Shown piece after piece: positions 9,601-18,124 of a DNA stretch of 64,000 nucleotides. Origin of the DNA: Streptomyces sp. rh34 (GTDB lineage Bacteria > Actinomycetota > Actinomycetes > Streptomycetales > Streptomycetaceae); the NCBI RefSeq assembly GCF_002551245.1, contig NZ_NTGZ01000004.1, forward strand, positions 22,710-86,709, in the 5' to 3' direction. Position numbers and translations under genes: made by a program. The notes under the pieces were generated by a model. It searched no databases. It was not told where the DNA came from and saw only the letters and a list, made by a program, of their open reading frames with translations. Position 1 is the first letter of the stretch. Each line of letters opens with the position of its first letter.

Positions 9601-11223
9601 GACGCCCGCGCACTGCTCGACGAACTCGGCTACAAGACGAAGACACTGCCCGACGGCAGCGTCCAGGTCACCGCCCGCACCGGTAGCGCCCTGTCCGGTC
9701 TGCAGCAGGTCAAGTACGCCCGCGACAGCCTCTCCGACAAGACGATCACCATCACCACGAACTACCGCGTCACCGGCTCCACCGCCCGGCGTGAGGGCGC
9801 GCACGGATCCCAGCTCCGGGAAGCCGACGGCGGGATCGTCGACTACTACGCCGACGGCGGTATCCGCGGCCGCGCCACCCGGCACTTCGCCGACGGGTCC
9901 GAGAACCACGTCGCCCAGATTGCCCCTGCCGGCGCAATGCGGGTGTGGGCCGAGCCGGAGACCGGCGGGGAAGGGTACGTCCCGTTCTCTCCGTCGAAGC
10001 GCCCCCGGTCCCGGGCCATCACCGAGGAGATCGTGCGCCGCCTCGGAGGCGACCCCGCAGCGATCCAGTGGAACGCGGACGGGAACGTCACCGACTGGCG
10101 GTACGACCCCGCCAGCGGGTCCCTGTACTCGCCCACGGACGCAGGGCAGGCCGGGCACAAGACGAAGAAGGTGAAGGTCAAGGGCAAGAACGGCAAGACC
10201 ACCACCAAAGACGTCGAATACTTCTCCCTGGCCGCAGTTGAGAAGCAGCTCAAGGCCAACTCGAAGGCCACCCGGGTCTGGAACAAGGACCTCGAGAAGG
10301 TCGCCGACCGGGTTGGTGGTGACGTCGCAGACGCCCTGGCCGCTATGGGCAAGGACGGTGTGGCCCTCGCGAAGAAGATGGCGAACGGGTCGACGAAGTA
10401 CATCAACGAGATGGCGGCCGCCCTCCGTGGCCTGTCCGCGACGGCCAAGGCCAGCCTCACGGACTACACCCGGCAGCTCGACAAGGCCACCGGCGCCGAC
10501 TCCGCGTTCACTCGCAATCTCGCCACCCTCGCGGCCCGCGGGTACGGGGACCTCGCCAAGCAGCTCGCCGCCCAGGGCGACACCGCAGCCCAGCAGCTTG
10601 CCGCCTCCGCCGTTGCCGACACCAAGAAGGCCGGCAAGGCGAACACCGCGGCGAAGAAGGCCAACACCGCCCTCACCGGCGACGAGGTCGACCAGCTCAT
10701 CGCGATCATCGCCGCGATCAAGACCAGCAAGACGGGCATCCACACCGTCTCCGATGCCACCGGGCTCGGCGAGGACGCCATCATCGCCACCGCCACGAAG
10801 GCCCAGGCCCAGATCAAGTCGTCCCTCGGCGCCCGCGCGGCAAAGTTCATCGCCGACCTGGCCCGCGCCAACAAGGGGCTCAGCTACGAGAACGGCGGGA
10901 TCCGGGAGGGCATCTACTCCACCCGCGGCGGCGCGGTGACCTTCGCTGAACCGTCCACCGGCGGCGAGGCGTACATCCCCCTCGGAGCCGCGAAGCGCGG
11001 CCCGGCCACGAACGTCCTCCGAGACGTGGCCTCCCGCTTCGGAGTCGGCCTCACCGACGCCACCAGCAGCCGCCCCATGGTCATCGTCCGCGAGGGCGGC
11101 GACACCAACGTCACCGTCCACACCGTCCGCACCGGGGCATCCGCCTCGGACATCGGCGCCCAGGTCGGGCGCAGCGTCCGCAGGGCGCGCAGGGGAGGGG
11201 TGAGCGCCCGTGCCGCCGCTTGA
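6664..11223 (+). CDS. Tail tape measure protein
   Basis: The longest gene here, about 1519 residues. It sets tail length and is ejected into the host during DNA entry. Seen: a long Ala-rich coiled-coil N-terminal third, a hydrophobic block near residues 320-365 (repeated Ala/Ile/Gly), more helical segments, and two similar C-terminal motifs EPETGGEGYVP and EPSTGGEAYIP separated by about 330 residues. GTG 6664 follows a GAGGAGGGCGG ribosome site; the open frame upstream to 6289 is the antiphase shadow of the chaperone and was not used. Confidence 0.93.
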   Translation: MAHWNLDVSLRGQGNNLSRKLKTAAADARDLADAARDAQSEVTQLGTVSTATGKAVKKLGTASEAATARLLAMGAQAKSAAKDMRKLERDLASADAQIRAMANEVSIRAELDDQTATGTASVRASLATLAGLSPIGLRATLDDDTGLGIAAVTAALANLRAQSPVDITATFTGDSSQMVTAATAIGDLRDRADSADTALAALAAQSATTAAALNTVQQEARDASRALRTLRARAAAAAEALEELGSRAILAATGLRSLGDGANTANGNLTALSGNTRTLRGDMDDLDGTLTRVTGRLGGLSGSLGTVSTTSSGTTGNMRNLMVAAVALGTALIPIAAATAPIAAGLAASGAAIGAFGLAVGGQIAALAEASEAETKYQDAVDEHGKSSEEAAKAEAEYLRTLADMPPAARESAAALAVLKDEYKDWSNALAGDTMPVVTKSMGLFRALLPHTTGLVKGTSRELDRLLNVAAGGMTTPGFDRFIKSFTAFATGALARGTTHLTGFIQALNTGEIGADLREFMAYAREHGPLVGETLMNLAKAVMTLLVAASDMGVSVLTAVNALAQLVNAIPPEALSTFIQLYAVMKLVTLGMAAMGAVAGGAALANVTAFGRAMMFGGVRPAIGGVIQGMSGLQKAAVALGVLGVVAIGLDMLTDKVRDAPPDVDKMTSSLARFADSGRVAGEMSRVFGKDLSGLVDTLSVMGSKGKGADFFAAFEKSPVNLKESKKEFEAFDKSLASLVTGGKADLAAAGLARVKAMMEAAGKPTAGMKDRLTEYKEALAAAAFEQQLAADGMGLFGQQAQAVQTKLDAQKASTDGLRQSIVALNETNRAALGGMIGFEASIDAAAKAAKENAGALKMVNGELDLNSPKAQAAATALQDLGAKTDEAATAALDSGKSWEYANGIYERGEQAIIKSGQAMGLTKAQAQALAATVLTIPEKKVSTIEMRREDAIAGLDAVIAKIKATPGNKSVTVKALTADARALLDELGYKTKTLPDGSVQVTARTGSALSGLQQVKYARDSLSDKTITITTNYRVTGSTARREGAHGSQLREADGGIVDYYADGGIRGRATRHFADGSENHVAQIAPAGAMRVWAEPETGGEGYVPFSPSKRPRSRAITEEIVRRLGGDPAAIQWNADGNVTDWRYDPASGSLYSPTDAGQAGHKTKKVKVKGKNGKTTTKDVEYFSLAAVEKQLKANSKATRVWNKDLEKVADRVGGDVADALAAMGKDGVALAKKMANGSTKYINEMAAALRGLSATAKASLTDYTRQLDKATGADSAFTRNLATLAARGYGDLAKQLAAQGDTAAQQLAASAVADTKKAGKANTAAKKANTALTGDEVDQLIAIIAAIKTSKTGIHTVSDATGLGEDAIIATATKAQAQIKSSLGARAAKFIADLARANKGLSYENGGIREGIYSTRGGAVTFAEPSTGGEAYIPLGAAKRGPATNVLRDVASRFGVGLTDATSSRPMVIVREGGDTNVTVHTVRTGASASDIGAQVGRSVRRARRGGVSARAAA

Positions 11224-12112
11224 GCTGACGGACTGGCAGTACGACCTGGGCGGATTCCTCATGGGCGCCGGAACCTCTATCCAGGTCCTGGAGACTACCG
11301 GCCTCGGCCGGCCCCCGGTCCGGGACAACGACGTTGACCAGCCGTCCATGGACGGAGTGTTCGCCGGTCCGGACTACTACGGGGCCCGGCAGGTGCAGAT
11401 CGACGCCGCGATCCGTATCCCCGGCGACCCTGCCGCCTGCCACGACGTCGTAGCCGCCCTCCAGGCCGACGCCGACGACCCCGCGGTCCGGCTGGCCGGC
11501 GGGGTAACGATGCCGCTGCGGATCCTGCGCCCCGGCCGTTCAGTGAAGCGCCTGGACGGCCGGCTGCGCCGAGTCGACCCCGAGTACCGGCAGGTCATCC
11601 ACGGCTACGTGCCCCTGGACATCGAGTTCATCGCCACCGACCCCGGCTTCTACGCCGACGAGGAGACCACCACCGAGATCCCCCTCGGCTGGCTCACCGG
11701 CGGCGGGTTCGCGGCCCCGATCGTCGCCCCGATCTTCGTCCAGTCAGGCACCACCGCCGCCGACCGTCCCGGGTGGGCCATCAACGCGGGGACCGGGCAC
11801 GCCTGGCCCGTCATCCGCATCACCGGGCCCGTCGCCAACGTGTCCGTCATCCACTCCACGTCCGGCCGCCGCCTCGACCTCCCCACCCTCAACCTGACCG
11901 CGGGCCAGTGGGTGGAGATCGACACCCGACCCGGCTACCGAACCGTCACCCGGGAGAACGGCGGCAACGCCTCCACGCTGCTCACCCCCACCTCCCGCAT
12001 CGACCTCTTCAGCCTGCCCCCGGGCCAGTCCGAGTTCCGGTGGACCGGCTTCGACGCCACCAACACGTCCCGTCTCCGCCTGACCTGGCGCGACGCCTAC
12101 ACCGCCCTCTGA
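11210..12112 (+). CDS. Distal tail (Dit-like) protein
   Basis: A 300-residue protein, GTG 11210 overlapping the tape-measure end. It is beta-rich with the siphovirus tail-component pattern: an N-terminal hub domain, a segment DIEFIATDPGFYADEE about residue 140-155 that matches the end of the first Dit domain, and a C-terminal half rich in beta strands. Dit proteins form the hexameric ring under the tail tube that holds fibre proteins. Confidence 0.75.
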   Translation: MPPLELTDWQYDLGGFLMGAGTSIQVLETTGLGRPPVRDNDVDQPSMDGVFAGPDYYGARQVQIDAAIRIPGDPAACHDVVAALQADADDPAVRLAGGVTMPLRILRPGRSVKRLDGRLRRVDPEYRQVIHGYVPLDIEFIATDPGFYADEETTTEIPLGWLTGGGFAAPIVAPIFVQSGTTAADRPGWAINAGTGHAWPVIRITGPVANVSVIHSTSGRRLDLPTLNLTAGQWVEIDTRPGYRTVTRENGGNASTLLTPTSRIDLFSLPPGQSEFRWTGFDATNTSRLRLTWRDAYTAL

Positions 12113-12122
12113 GGAGCACACC

Positions 12123-13064
12123 ATGCCGCTGTACCCAGTGCCGATCCTCACCGACGGCGCCACCCACTCCGCAGAGCAGTTCCGCGCCATGGTCCAGGAC
12201 CTCGCCCGCGGCGCCGAGGGCATCACCCAGGGCACCGACCTCAAGGTCACCCAACTCGGCACCCCCGGCGGCAGCGTCCAGGTCGCCAGCGGGTCCGGTG
12301 TCGTCCGCGGCCGGGTCAACGCTTTCCAGGGCAGCTACGCCGTACGCAACCAGGGCACCGACACCGTGACCGTCGCCTCCACCGGCGGATCGCCGCGCTC
12401 CGACATGCTGATCCTCCGGGTGGAGGACCCTCAGTACGAAGGCACCCTCAACCCCGAAGTCGACAACATCAACTACTTCCAGATCATCTCGAACGTGTCC
12501 TCCAGCGCCACGACGATCCCCGACGGGCGCACCGGTATCCCCTTGGCCCGGATCGACATCCCTGCGTCCACGTCCACGATCACCGACGCCATGATCAAGG
12601 ATCTGCGGACGATCGCGAACCCTCGCCGTGACCGGCAGATGTTCCCGCACTCTCCGTCCTCGGCCTCTACCGAGATCACTGGCAGTGCCAGCAGCTGGGG
12701 GTACTTCACCACCGAGGCCGGCTGGAGCCTGGCCGTCCCGACATGGGCCAGCAAGGCCCTGGTCCGCATCGACATGTACAGCGTCCGCGTCTCCACCGCG
12801 AACTTCTACGGTGCGGTCCGCGCCGTCTTCGGGTCCTCCCTCCTCGTCGTCCAGGCGGTGTCCGTGGACGACAACCAGGGAACCGCGATCCGCCGCATCA
12901 ACGTAGGCATCGCCGACACCATCACCATTCCCGACGCCTACCGGGGCACCACCCAGCTCCTGCGCCCCCAGGCCGCCGGGTACTCCGGCAATACCGGCCG
13001 GATCAGCGTCGACGGGTCCTCGACCTTCGTGTACGAGGTCGAGTTCTACGAGGGGCCCCGATGA
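12123..13064 (+). CDS. Minor tail protein
   Basis: A 313-residue beta-rich protein in the tail-tip gene cluster. It has an N-terminal segment of about 150 residues with QVASGSGVVRGRV, then a C-terminal jelly-roll-like half. It overlaps the next gene by ATGA. I infer a baseplate or tail-tip role from neighbours; the exact part is not known. Confidence 0.75.
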   Translation: MPLYPVPILTDGATHSAEQFRAMVQDLARGAEGITQGTDLKVTQLGTPGGSVQVASGSGVVRGRVNAFQGSYAVRNQGTDTVTVASTGGSPRSDMLILRVEDPQYEGTLNPEVDNINYFQIISNVSSSATTIPDGRTGIPLARIDIPASTSTITDAMIKDLRTIANPRRDRQMFPHSPSSASTEITGSASSWGYFTTEAGWSLAVPTWASKALVRIDMYSVRVSTANFYGAVRAVFGSSLLVVQAVSVDDNQGTAIRRINVGIADTITIPDAYRGTTQLLRPQAAGYSGNTGRISVDGSSTFVYEVEFYEGPR

Positions 13065-14167
13065 CCACAACCCCGGGCCGGGTCCTCACGCAGCACGCGC
13101 TGACGGGGGAGTGGCTGTCCACGGCCCTGCCGCTGAGCGATCTGGAGTACGGGCCCGAACTCAACGGGCCCGGCTCCCTCTCCGGGACCCTGTCGCCCCG
13201 TCTGCTGTCTCAGCACCCCACCCTCATCGACCCCGGCACCACCCTCATCTACGTCGAGGAGGACGGGGAACTCCGGTGGGGCGGCCTGGTGTGGCACCTG
13301 GAGATGCAGGGCGACCGCCTCTCCCTGGAGGCCGCCTCGTGGTCGTCGTACCTGCAGAAGCGCCGGGATCTCGACGGAAACTATGGGGGCCGCGGGCCGT
13401 ACGTGTACGCCGACCCGTGCACCGTGATCCGGGACATCTGGGCGTACGCGCAGTCCATCCCCGACGGTGATCTCGGAGTCACCGTTGACTCGACCACGTC
13501 GACGGCGAAGGTCGGCACCCCCGCCGAGCCGCTCGCCTCACCTTTCTGGGAGAAACCGGTCCTTGGGGAGGCCGCCGACAACCTCGTCTCCGGTGAGGCC
13601 ACCCCCGACTACACCTGCTCTGTGGCCTGGAACCCGGCCAAGACCGCACCCGTCCGCCGCGTGCGCCTCGGCTGGCCGCGCCTTGGGGCCCGCCGCACCG
13701 ACATCACCTTCAGCTCCGGCGTGAACATCATCGAGGACCCCCCGGTCACGATGGCCGCCGACGACTACGCCCAGGTCGTCATCGCCACCGGCGAAGGCGA
13801 CGGCTCCGCGAAACCCTCCGAGATCTCCGCCGTGCGCAACGGTCGGCTCCGCCTGGAGCACCTCATCGACATCCCCGACGTCAAAGGGCGCGACATCCTC
13901 GCCTCCCGCGCCGCTGCTGAACGGACCCGCCGGCAGAACCTCGGCTCCGTCGACCAGATCACCATCCGCAACACCCCCGCCGCCCCGTTCGGCTCCTGGC
14001 AGGTCGGCGACGACGTGTACACCCGCGTCAACAACGCCTGGACCAGCTACGTCGGCTGGCGGCGCATCACCGGCTGGCGGACCCAGCCCCACGCCAACGG
14101 CGGGCCCCGCGCCGTCATCGACCTCCAACCCGCCGACTCCTACCAGTACGGAGGCGTCACCTCATGA
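13061..14167 (+). CDS. Minor tail protein (Gp37-like tail hub)
   Basis: A 368-residue protein, start fixed by the ATGA overlap at 13061. Its order and pattern (LPLSDLEYGPELNGPGSLSG early, TIRNTPAAPFGSWQVGDDV and a final WRTQPHANGG strand) resemble the ReqiPepy6 Gp37-like tail proteins of actinophages, thought to form part of the hub that contacts the cell wall. Assignment is moderate. Confidence 0.75.
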   Translation: MTTTPGRVLTQHALTGEWLSTALPLSDLEYGPELNGPGSLSGTLSPRLLSQHPTLIDPGTTLIYVEEDGELRWGGLVWHLEMQGDRLSLEAASWSSYLQKRRDLDGNYGGRGPYVYADPCTVIRDIWAYAQSIPDGDLGVTVDSTTSTAKVGTPAEPLASPFWEKPVLGEAADNLVSGEATPDYTCSVAWNPAKTAPVRRVRLGWPRLGARRTDITFSSGVNIIEDPPVTMAADDYAQVVIATGEGDGSAKPSEISAVRNGRLRLEHLIDIPDVKGRDILASRAAAERTRRQNLGSVDQITIRNTPAAPFGSWQVGDDVYTRVNNAWTSYVGWRRITGWRTQPHANGGPRAVIDLQPADSYQYGGVTS

Positions 14168-16734
14168 CCGTCGACATCGGGCGTATCCTCGCCGACATCG
14201 GACGCCGCCTGGCAAAGGTCGAGGCACAGTCCCGCCTCAAGTCCGCCTCGATAGACGACGCCGCACTCCTGGTCCGCGACGGCACCGGTTCCCTGCGCGG
14301 CATCGTCGGACAGCAGGGCGACGGCACCACCGCAGTCACCATCGTCAACGGCCCGCCCCCGCCACAACCGTCAGCACCGATCGTCACCTCCGTCCTCGGA
14401 GGGGTCGCCGCCTCATGGGACGGCCAGTTCACCGACGGCCAGGTACTGCCCCTGGACTGGTCCCGCGTGGAAGTCCACGCCTCGACGGACCCCGGATTCG
14501 TCCCGTTCGCTGGCACGCTGCACTCAACGATCGAAACCGCCCAGGGCGCCACGGTCATCGTCGCGACCGACGACCCGGTGTACGTACGGCTCCTCGCCCG
14601 CAGCACATCCGGCACCGCCTCCCCGCCCTCCACCCCAACCGGACCGCACGGGCCGACACCCGTGGTCGCCACCGAACTCCTCGACGGCATCGTCACCACC
14701 GTCAAGCTCGCCGACGACGCGGTCACCGCCGCCAAGGTCGCCGCCGCCGCCGTCACCCCCGACGCGCTCGCCCCGGTCCTCGCCGACACCGTGTCCCAGC
14801 GGTGGGTCGACACGATGGACGACCCCGCAGCGTGGACCCTCGTCGCCCAGGAAACCGGAGCCACCTGGTCACACCAAACCGTCACCGACGCCTCAGTCGG
14901 CGGCGGCAGTGTCGGGCAGGCCGCCGGATACGTTGGGGTACGCGGCACCACCCTCATCCCGCACGACCCCTCCACCATGTACCGCATCTCCGTGCGCATC
15001 CGGGCCAGCCCCGAGCCGGCCGCCGGCCCCGACACCTGCTACCTCGGCCTCATTGGATTTGCCGCAGACAGGACCACCATGGTCAACCGGGCCGGTGCGG
15101 ACAGCGTCGACTCCCAGTACTACCCCGTAGCCAGGCTCCAGGCGGTGGCCGCCGCCGACGGGTGGACCGTGTACACCGGATTCATCCAAGGTCGCGGCGC
15201 CCCGGCCACCAGCGTCGGCGGCGGCCCGGCCCCGGACCCCTTGGCACCCGAACCGCTCCACAGCCAGGTCCGGTTCATCACCCCGTACCTGCTGCTCAAC
15301 TACACGCGCCGCGACAACGCAGGCATCATGCAGGTCGACACAGTGTCAGTCGAGGCCCTGCGTACTGGTGTGGTGACCGCCGCGTACCTGGCGGCGGGAA
15401 GCGTCTCCACGTCGAAGCTCGTCGCCGGCGCCGTGCAGACCGCGCAGCTTGACGCGGAGGCTGTCAACGCCTCGAAGATCGCCGCCGGGGCCGTCACCAC
15501 AGCGAAGCTCGACGCGCTGGCCGTGACTGCTGACAAGATCGCGGCGAACACCATCACCACAGCGAAGCTCGCCGCCGGGTCCGTAGACGCCACTGCTCTG
15601 AAAGCCGACGCGATCACCGGCAAGACCATCACTGGTGGCGTCATCAACGGCGCCGAATTCCACTCCGATGATGGTGCGGGCGGCCTCGTCGACATCGAGA
15701 GTGGAACCGTCCTGACGACAGCCTCCACTGGTTGGCGGATCGCCATCGACCCCAGTAAGCCTCAGCCCGCCGTCGTCTGGCTCAACGACACCGGGGTCAT
15801 CGCCGGAGAGATCAACGGCATGGGTGACTCCACCCGCCCCGGCCTCGTCCTGTCCTCCGGGCCCTTCACCGACGGAGCTGTCACCGACTGGCGGTGGGCC
15901 ACCCGCTCCGGAGCCGACGGAGCCATCAACGGGTGGCGCACCGGGCGTTTCCGCGAATCCGACCAGAACACCATCCTCGGCGGCTATATCAACCTCGCCC
16001 CCGACAAGGCCACCCTGGCCTGGATCGACACCGCCAACTCCGCCACGAACACCATTCTCCAGATCAGCCAAGGCCTCTTTGTGTTCGACGAAGGCCGCTT
16101 CGTCATCGAGCCACCCGTCTCATCGGCGCCAGCCTTCCACCTAGCTGCGCAGACCGGCCATACCGGACACCTCATCAGAGCCCAGGTCAACCTCGTCAAC
16201 CAGTTCGTCGTCACCGCAGGCGGGGCAGTCACCGCCACCGGATCCGTCACCGGGGCCAGCTTCACCACGGCGGGATCAGTCAACGCAGCCACCGTCACCA
16301 CCACCAGTAATGCCACAGTTGGTGGCACTCTCGGCATAGCCAACGCCACCGTCTCCGGGCAGATCACCAAGGACGCCACCTGGTCCACCCTCAGCACCGG
16401 AACCGGTTGGGCCGGATACGGCGGCGCCTACGGCATCGGACGCTACCGGCGTATGCCTGACGGCAGCGTCGTCATCCGCGACCTCATCAACCGCACCGCC
16501 TCCACCACCATCCCCAGCGGCGAGATCGTTGCAACCCTCCCCGTCGGCTACCGCCCCGTCACCCAGGTCCAGCAGAACATTTTCGTCGGCGGCTCCTCCG
16601 GCGGCTCCCTCTCCATCAACATCAACACGAACGGCACTATCACCCTCACCAACATCACCCCCGGGGCCGTCACCTACCTCTCCACCGGCAGCGGCTACAT
16701 CAGCCTGAACGGCTACCAGTTCTTCACCGACTGA
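14164..16734 (+). CDS. Large tail fibre / minor tail protein
   Basis: An 856-residue protein. It has a short N-terminal coiled coil (residues 1-40), a fibronectin-like beta domain (about 60-160), a carbohydrate-binding-like beta domain (about 215-395), and then from about 405 to 490 a run of degenerate 10-12-residue repeats of the type TxKLAxGAVxxA, as in trimeric fibre stalks. The C-terminal 250 residues are Ser/Thr/Gly-rich and beta-helical in look, ending in a compact tip domain. Probably the receptor-binding fibre. Confidence 0.85.
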   Translation: MTVDIGRILADIGRRLAKVEAQSRLKSASIDDAALLVRDGTGSLRGIVGQQGDGTTAVTIVNGPPPPQPSAPIVTSVLGGVAASWDGQFTDGQVLPLDWSRVEVHASTDPGFVPFAGTLHSTIETAQGATVIVATDDPVYVRLLARSTSGTASPPSTPTGPHGPTPVVATELLDGIVTTVKLADDAVTAAKVAAAAVTPDALAPVLADTVSQRWVDTMDDPAAWTLVAQETGATWSHQTVTDASVGGGSVGQAAGYVGVRGTTLIPHDPSTMYRISVRIRASPEPAAGPDTCYLGLIGFAADRTTMVNRAGADSVDSQYYPVARLQAVAAADGWTVYTGFIQGRGAPATSVGGGPAPDPLAPEPLHSQVRFITPYLLLNYTRRDNAGIMQVDTVSVEALRTGVVTAAYLAAGSVSTSKLVAGAVQTAQLDAEAVNASKIAAGAVTTAKLDALAVTADKIAANTITTAKLAAGSVDATALKADAITGKTITGGVINGAEFHSDDGAGGLVDIESGTVLTTASTGWRIAIDPSKPQPAVVWLNDTGVIAGEINGMGDSTRPGLVLSSGPFTDGAVTDWRWATRSGADGAINGWRTGRFRESDQNTILGGYINLAPDKATLAWIDTANSATNTILQISQGLFVFDEGRFVIEPPVSSAPAFHLAAQTGHTGHLIRAQVNLVNQFVVTAGGAVTATGSVTGASFTTAGSVNAATVTTTSNATVGGTLGIANATVSGQITKDATWSTLSTGTGWAGYGGAYGIGRYRRMPDGSVVIRDLINRTASTTIPSGEIVATLPVGYRPVTQVQQNIFVGGSSGGSLSININTNGTITLTNITPGAVTYLSTGSGYISLNGYQFFTD

Positions 16735-16875
16735 CCGCCGACCAGGGGGAGTGCCCGGCCCGCACACCCGTACGCTGATCCGTAGGGCGACCCTCCGCCC
16801 GCGCTTCACACCCGAGGGACTGCCACCCGGCCCCGGCCGGCGCAGCACGCCAATCAGTCAGCTCGGGCGCGGGGA

Positions 16876-17715
16876 GTGCAGGAGCAGGCGTTGCCGGACA
16901 CCTACGTCCGCGAGTACACCCCGGCCGGGCACCTCGGCCGCCACATGGCCTTGGACTCGCGGAGTCTCGCCTACCGGCGCCCGTACGACGGGCAACCCCT
17001 ACGCGCCACCGCGTGGGAACCCCGCCTGCCCGTCCTCGACCAGACACGGCTCCTCTCCCAGGGCATCCACACCGCAGAGGCCTACGGTCTCGAGTCGGAT
17101 GCCGACGCACTGGCCTCCTGTACCGGGAACGCGGCCACCGCCCTCCTGTCGGTCCTTCTCACCCCCGAGCAGGCGCACGCCGCCGCCCTGAACCTGGCGG
17201 ACCCGGCGATGGCGCAGCATTTCGCGATCGGCCTGTACGCCGACGCCACGACCTGTGACCAGTGGTCCGAACTCGCCTGGCCTGACCAGGACGTTGGCTC
17301 GTCCGGGCTCGGCGTCGCCAAGGTCATGCGCGCACGCGGGCTGATCGACCAGTACGGGCACGCCACCACCGCCGAGGAGGTGTGCACGCTCCTGCAGACC
17401 GGCCCGGTGCTCCTCGGAATGCCGTGGCACGCCGCGTTCTCCGACCCTGACCTGGATGGGTTCATTGACGCTGACCCTGCCTGGGCGGACTCGCCATTGG
17501 AGGGCGGCCACGAGGTGTGCGTCACCGCCCTTGAAGCCGTCGCCCTCAACGACGGCACCCTCATGCCGGAGCACACGATCCTGCGCTTCAGAAACTCCCA
17601 TGGCGCCGCGTGGGGAGACCACGGCGACGGCCGGCTCCGCCTCTCCACGTACCTGGCCATCCGCGACCAGGCCGACGTCATCCAGCCCCGCCTCGACTCC
17701 TGGAGAACCCGATGA
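16876..17715 (+). CDS. Papain-like (C1-type) cysteine peptidase domain protein
   Basis: A 279-residue protein with what looks like a complete papain triad: Cys82 in LASCTGNAA, His212 in GGHEVCVTA, and Asn240 in RNSHGAAWGDHG, which mirrors the NSWG-x-x-WG-x-x-G of C1 peptidases. GSSGLGVAKVMRARGLI (141-157) matches the region after the papain GCxGG. GTG 16876 is used, but a TTG at 16891 has a better-spaced AGGAG and may be the true start. It lies between the fibre and lysis genes, so it may process a tail or wall-associated protein, or it may bind as an inactive fold. Confidence 0.75.
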   Translation: MQEQALPDTYVREYTPAGHLGRHMALDSRSLAYRRPYDGQPLRATAWEPRLPVLDQTRLLSQGIHTAEAYGLESDADALASCTGNAATALLSVLLTPEQAHAAALNLADPAMAQHFAIGLYADATTCDQWSELAWPDQDVGSSGLGVAKVMRARGLIDQYGHATTAEEVCTLLQTGPVLLGMPWHAAFSDPDLDGFIDADPAWADSPLEGGHEVCVTALEAVALNDGTLMPEHTILRFRNSHGAAWGDHGDGRLRLSTYLAIRDQADVIQPRLDSWRTR

Positions 17716-18122
17716 GCCGCCTCAGCAAGCCCGACACCACCGACTCCCCTGACACCCCCAGCGCCAGCACGCCGGAGGAGACGCCCGCCCGTACCTCGGC
17801 GGCCTCCGGCGCACCGGAGCCCACAACGGCGACTGACGCCACCAGCGCGTACGAGCCGTACCCCGGCGCCCACTACTTCCACGGCGGCCGCCACAGCCAG
17901 ATCGTCCACGCCATGGCCCGCCGCCTCGTCCAGGAAGGCCACTGGACCACCACCCAGCCTGCCGGGCCGGACTGGACGAACGGACACAAGCGGGCCTTCG
18001 CCGCCTTCCAGCACACCCTTCGCCCCAAGGAGGGCGGTGACGTCAGCGGCATTCCCGACGAGGTGGCGTGGGACCGGCTGCAGGTGCCCCGTGTCAGCCC
18101 CGTCCCGATCAGGGAGAACTGA
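17712..18122 (+). CDS. Peptidoglycan-binding domain protein
   Basis: A protein of 136 residues, ATGA overlap at 17712. Residues 1-50 are a Thr/Ser/Pro/Asp-rich linker. Residues 55-130 match the Streptomyces peptidoglycan-binding module: PGAHYFHGGRHS, a helix with MARRLVQEGHW, then AFAAFQ and WDRLQVP. It is encoded separately, two bases before the amidase gene, so it may act in trans with the endolysin or anchor a tail-tip enzyme to the wall. Confidence 0.75.
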   Translation: MSRLSKPDTTDSPDTPSASTPEETPARTSAASGAPEPTTATDATSAYEPYPGAHYFHGGRHSQIVHAMARRLVQEGHWTTTQPAGPDWTNGHKRAFAAFQHTLRPKEGGDVSGIPDEVAWDRLQVPRVSPVPIREN

Positions 18123-18124
18123 CC

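Noticed and set aside
9115..11349. Very long minus-strand open frame (744 codons) opposite the tape measure gene
   Set aside because: Gly/Asp/Val-rich shadow caused by the strong third-position GC bias of the real gene; no ribosome site and fully antisense.
15350..15660. Repeats in the fibre gene as a possible CRISPR array
   Set aside because: They are degenerate in-frame 30-36-base units coding TxKLAxGAV peptide repeats, without spacers.
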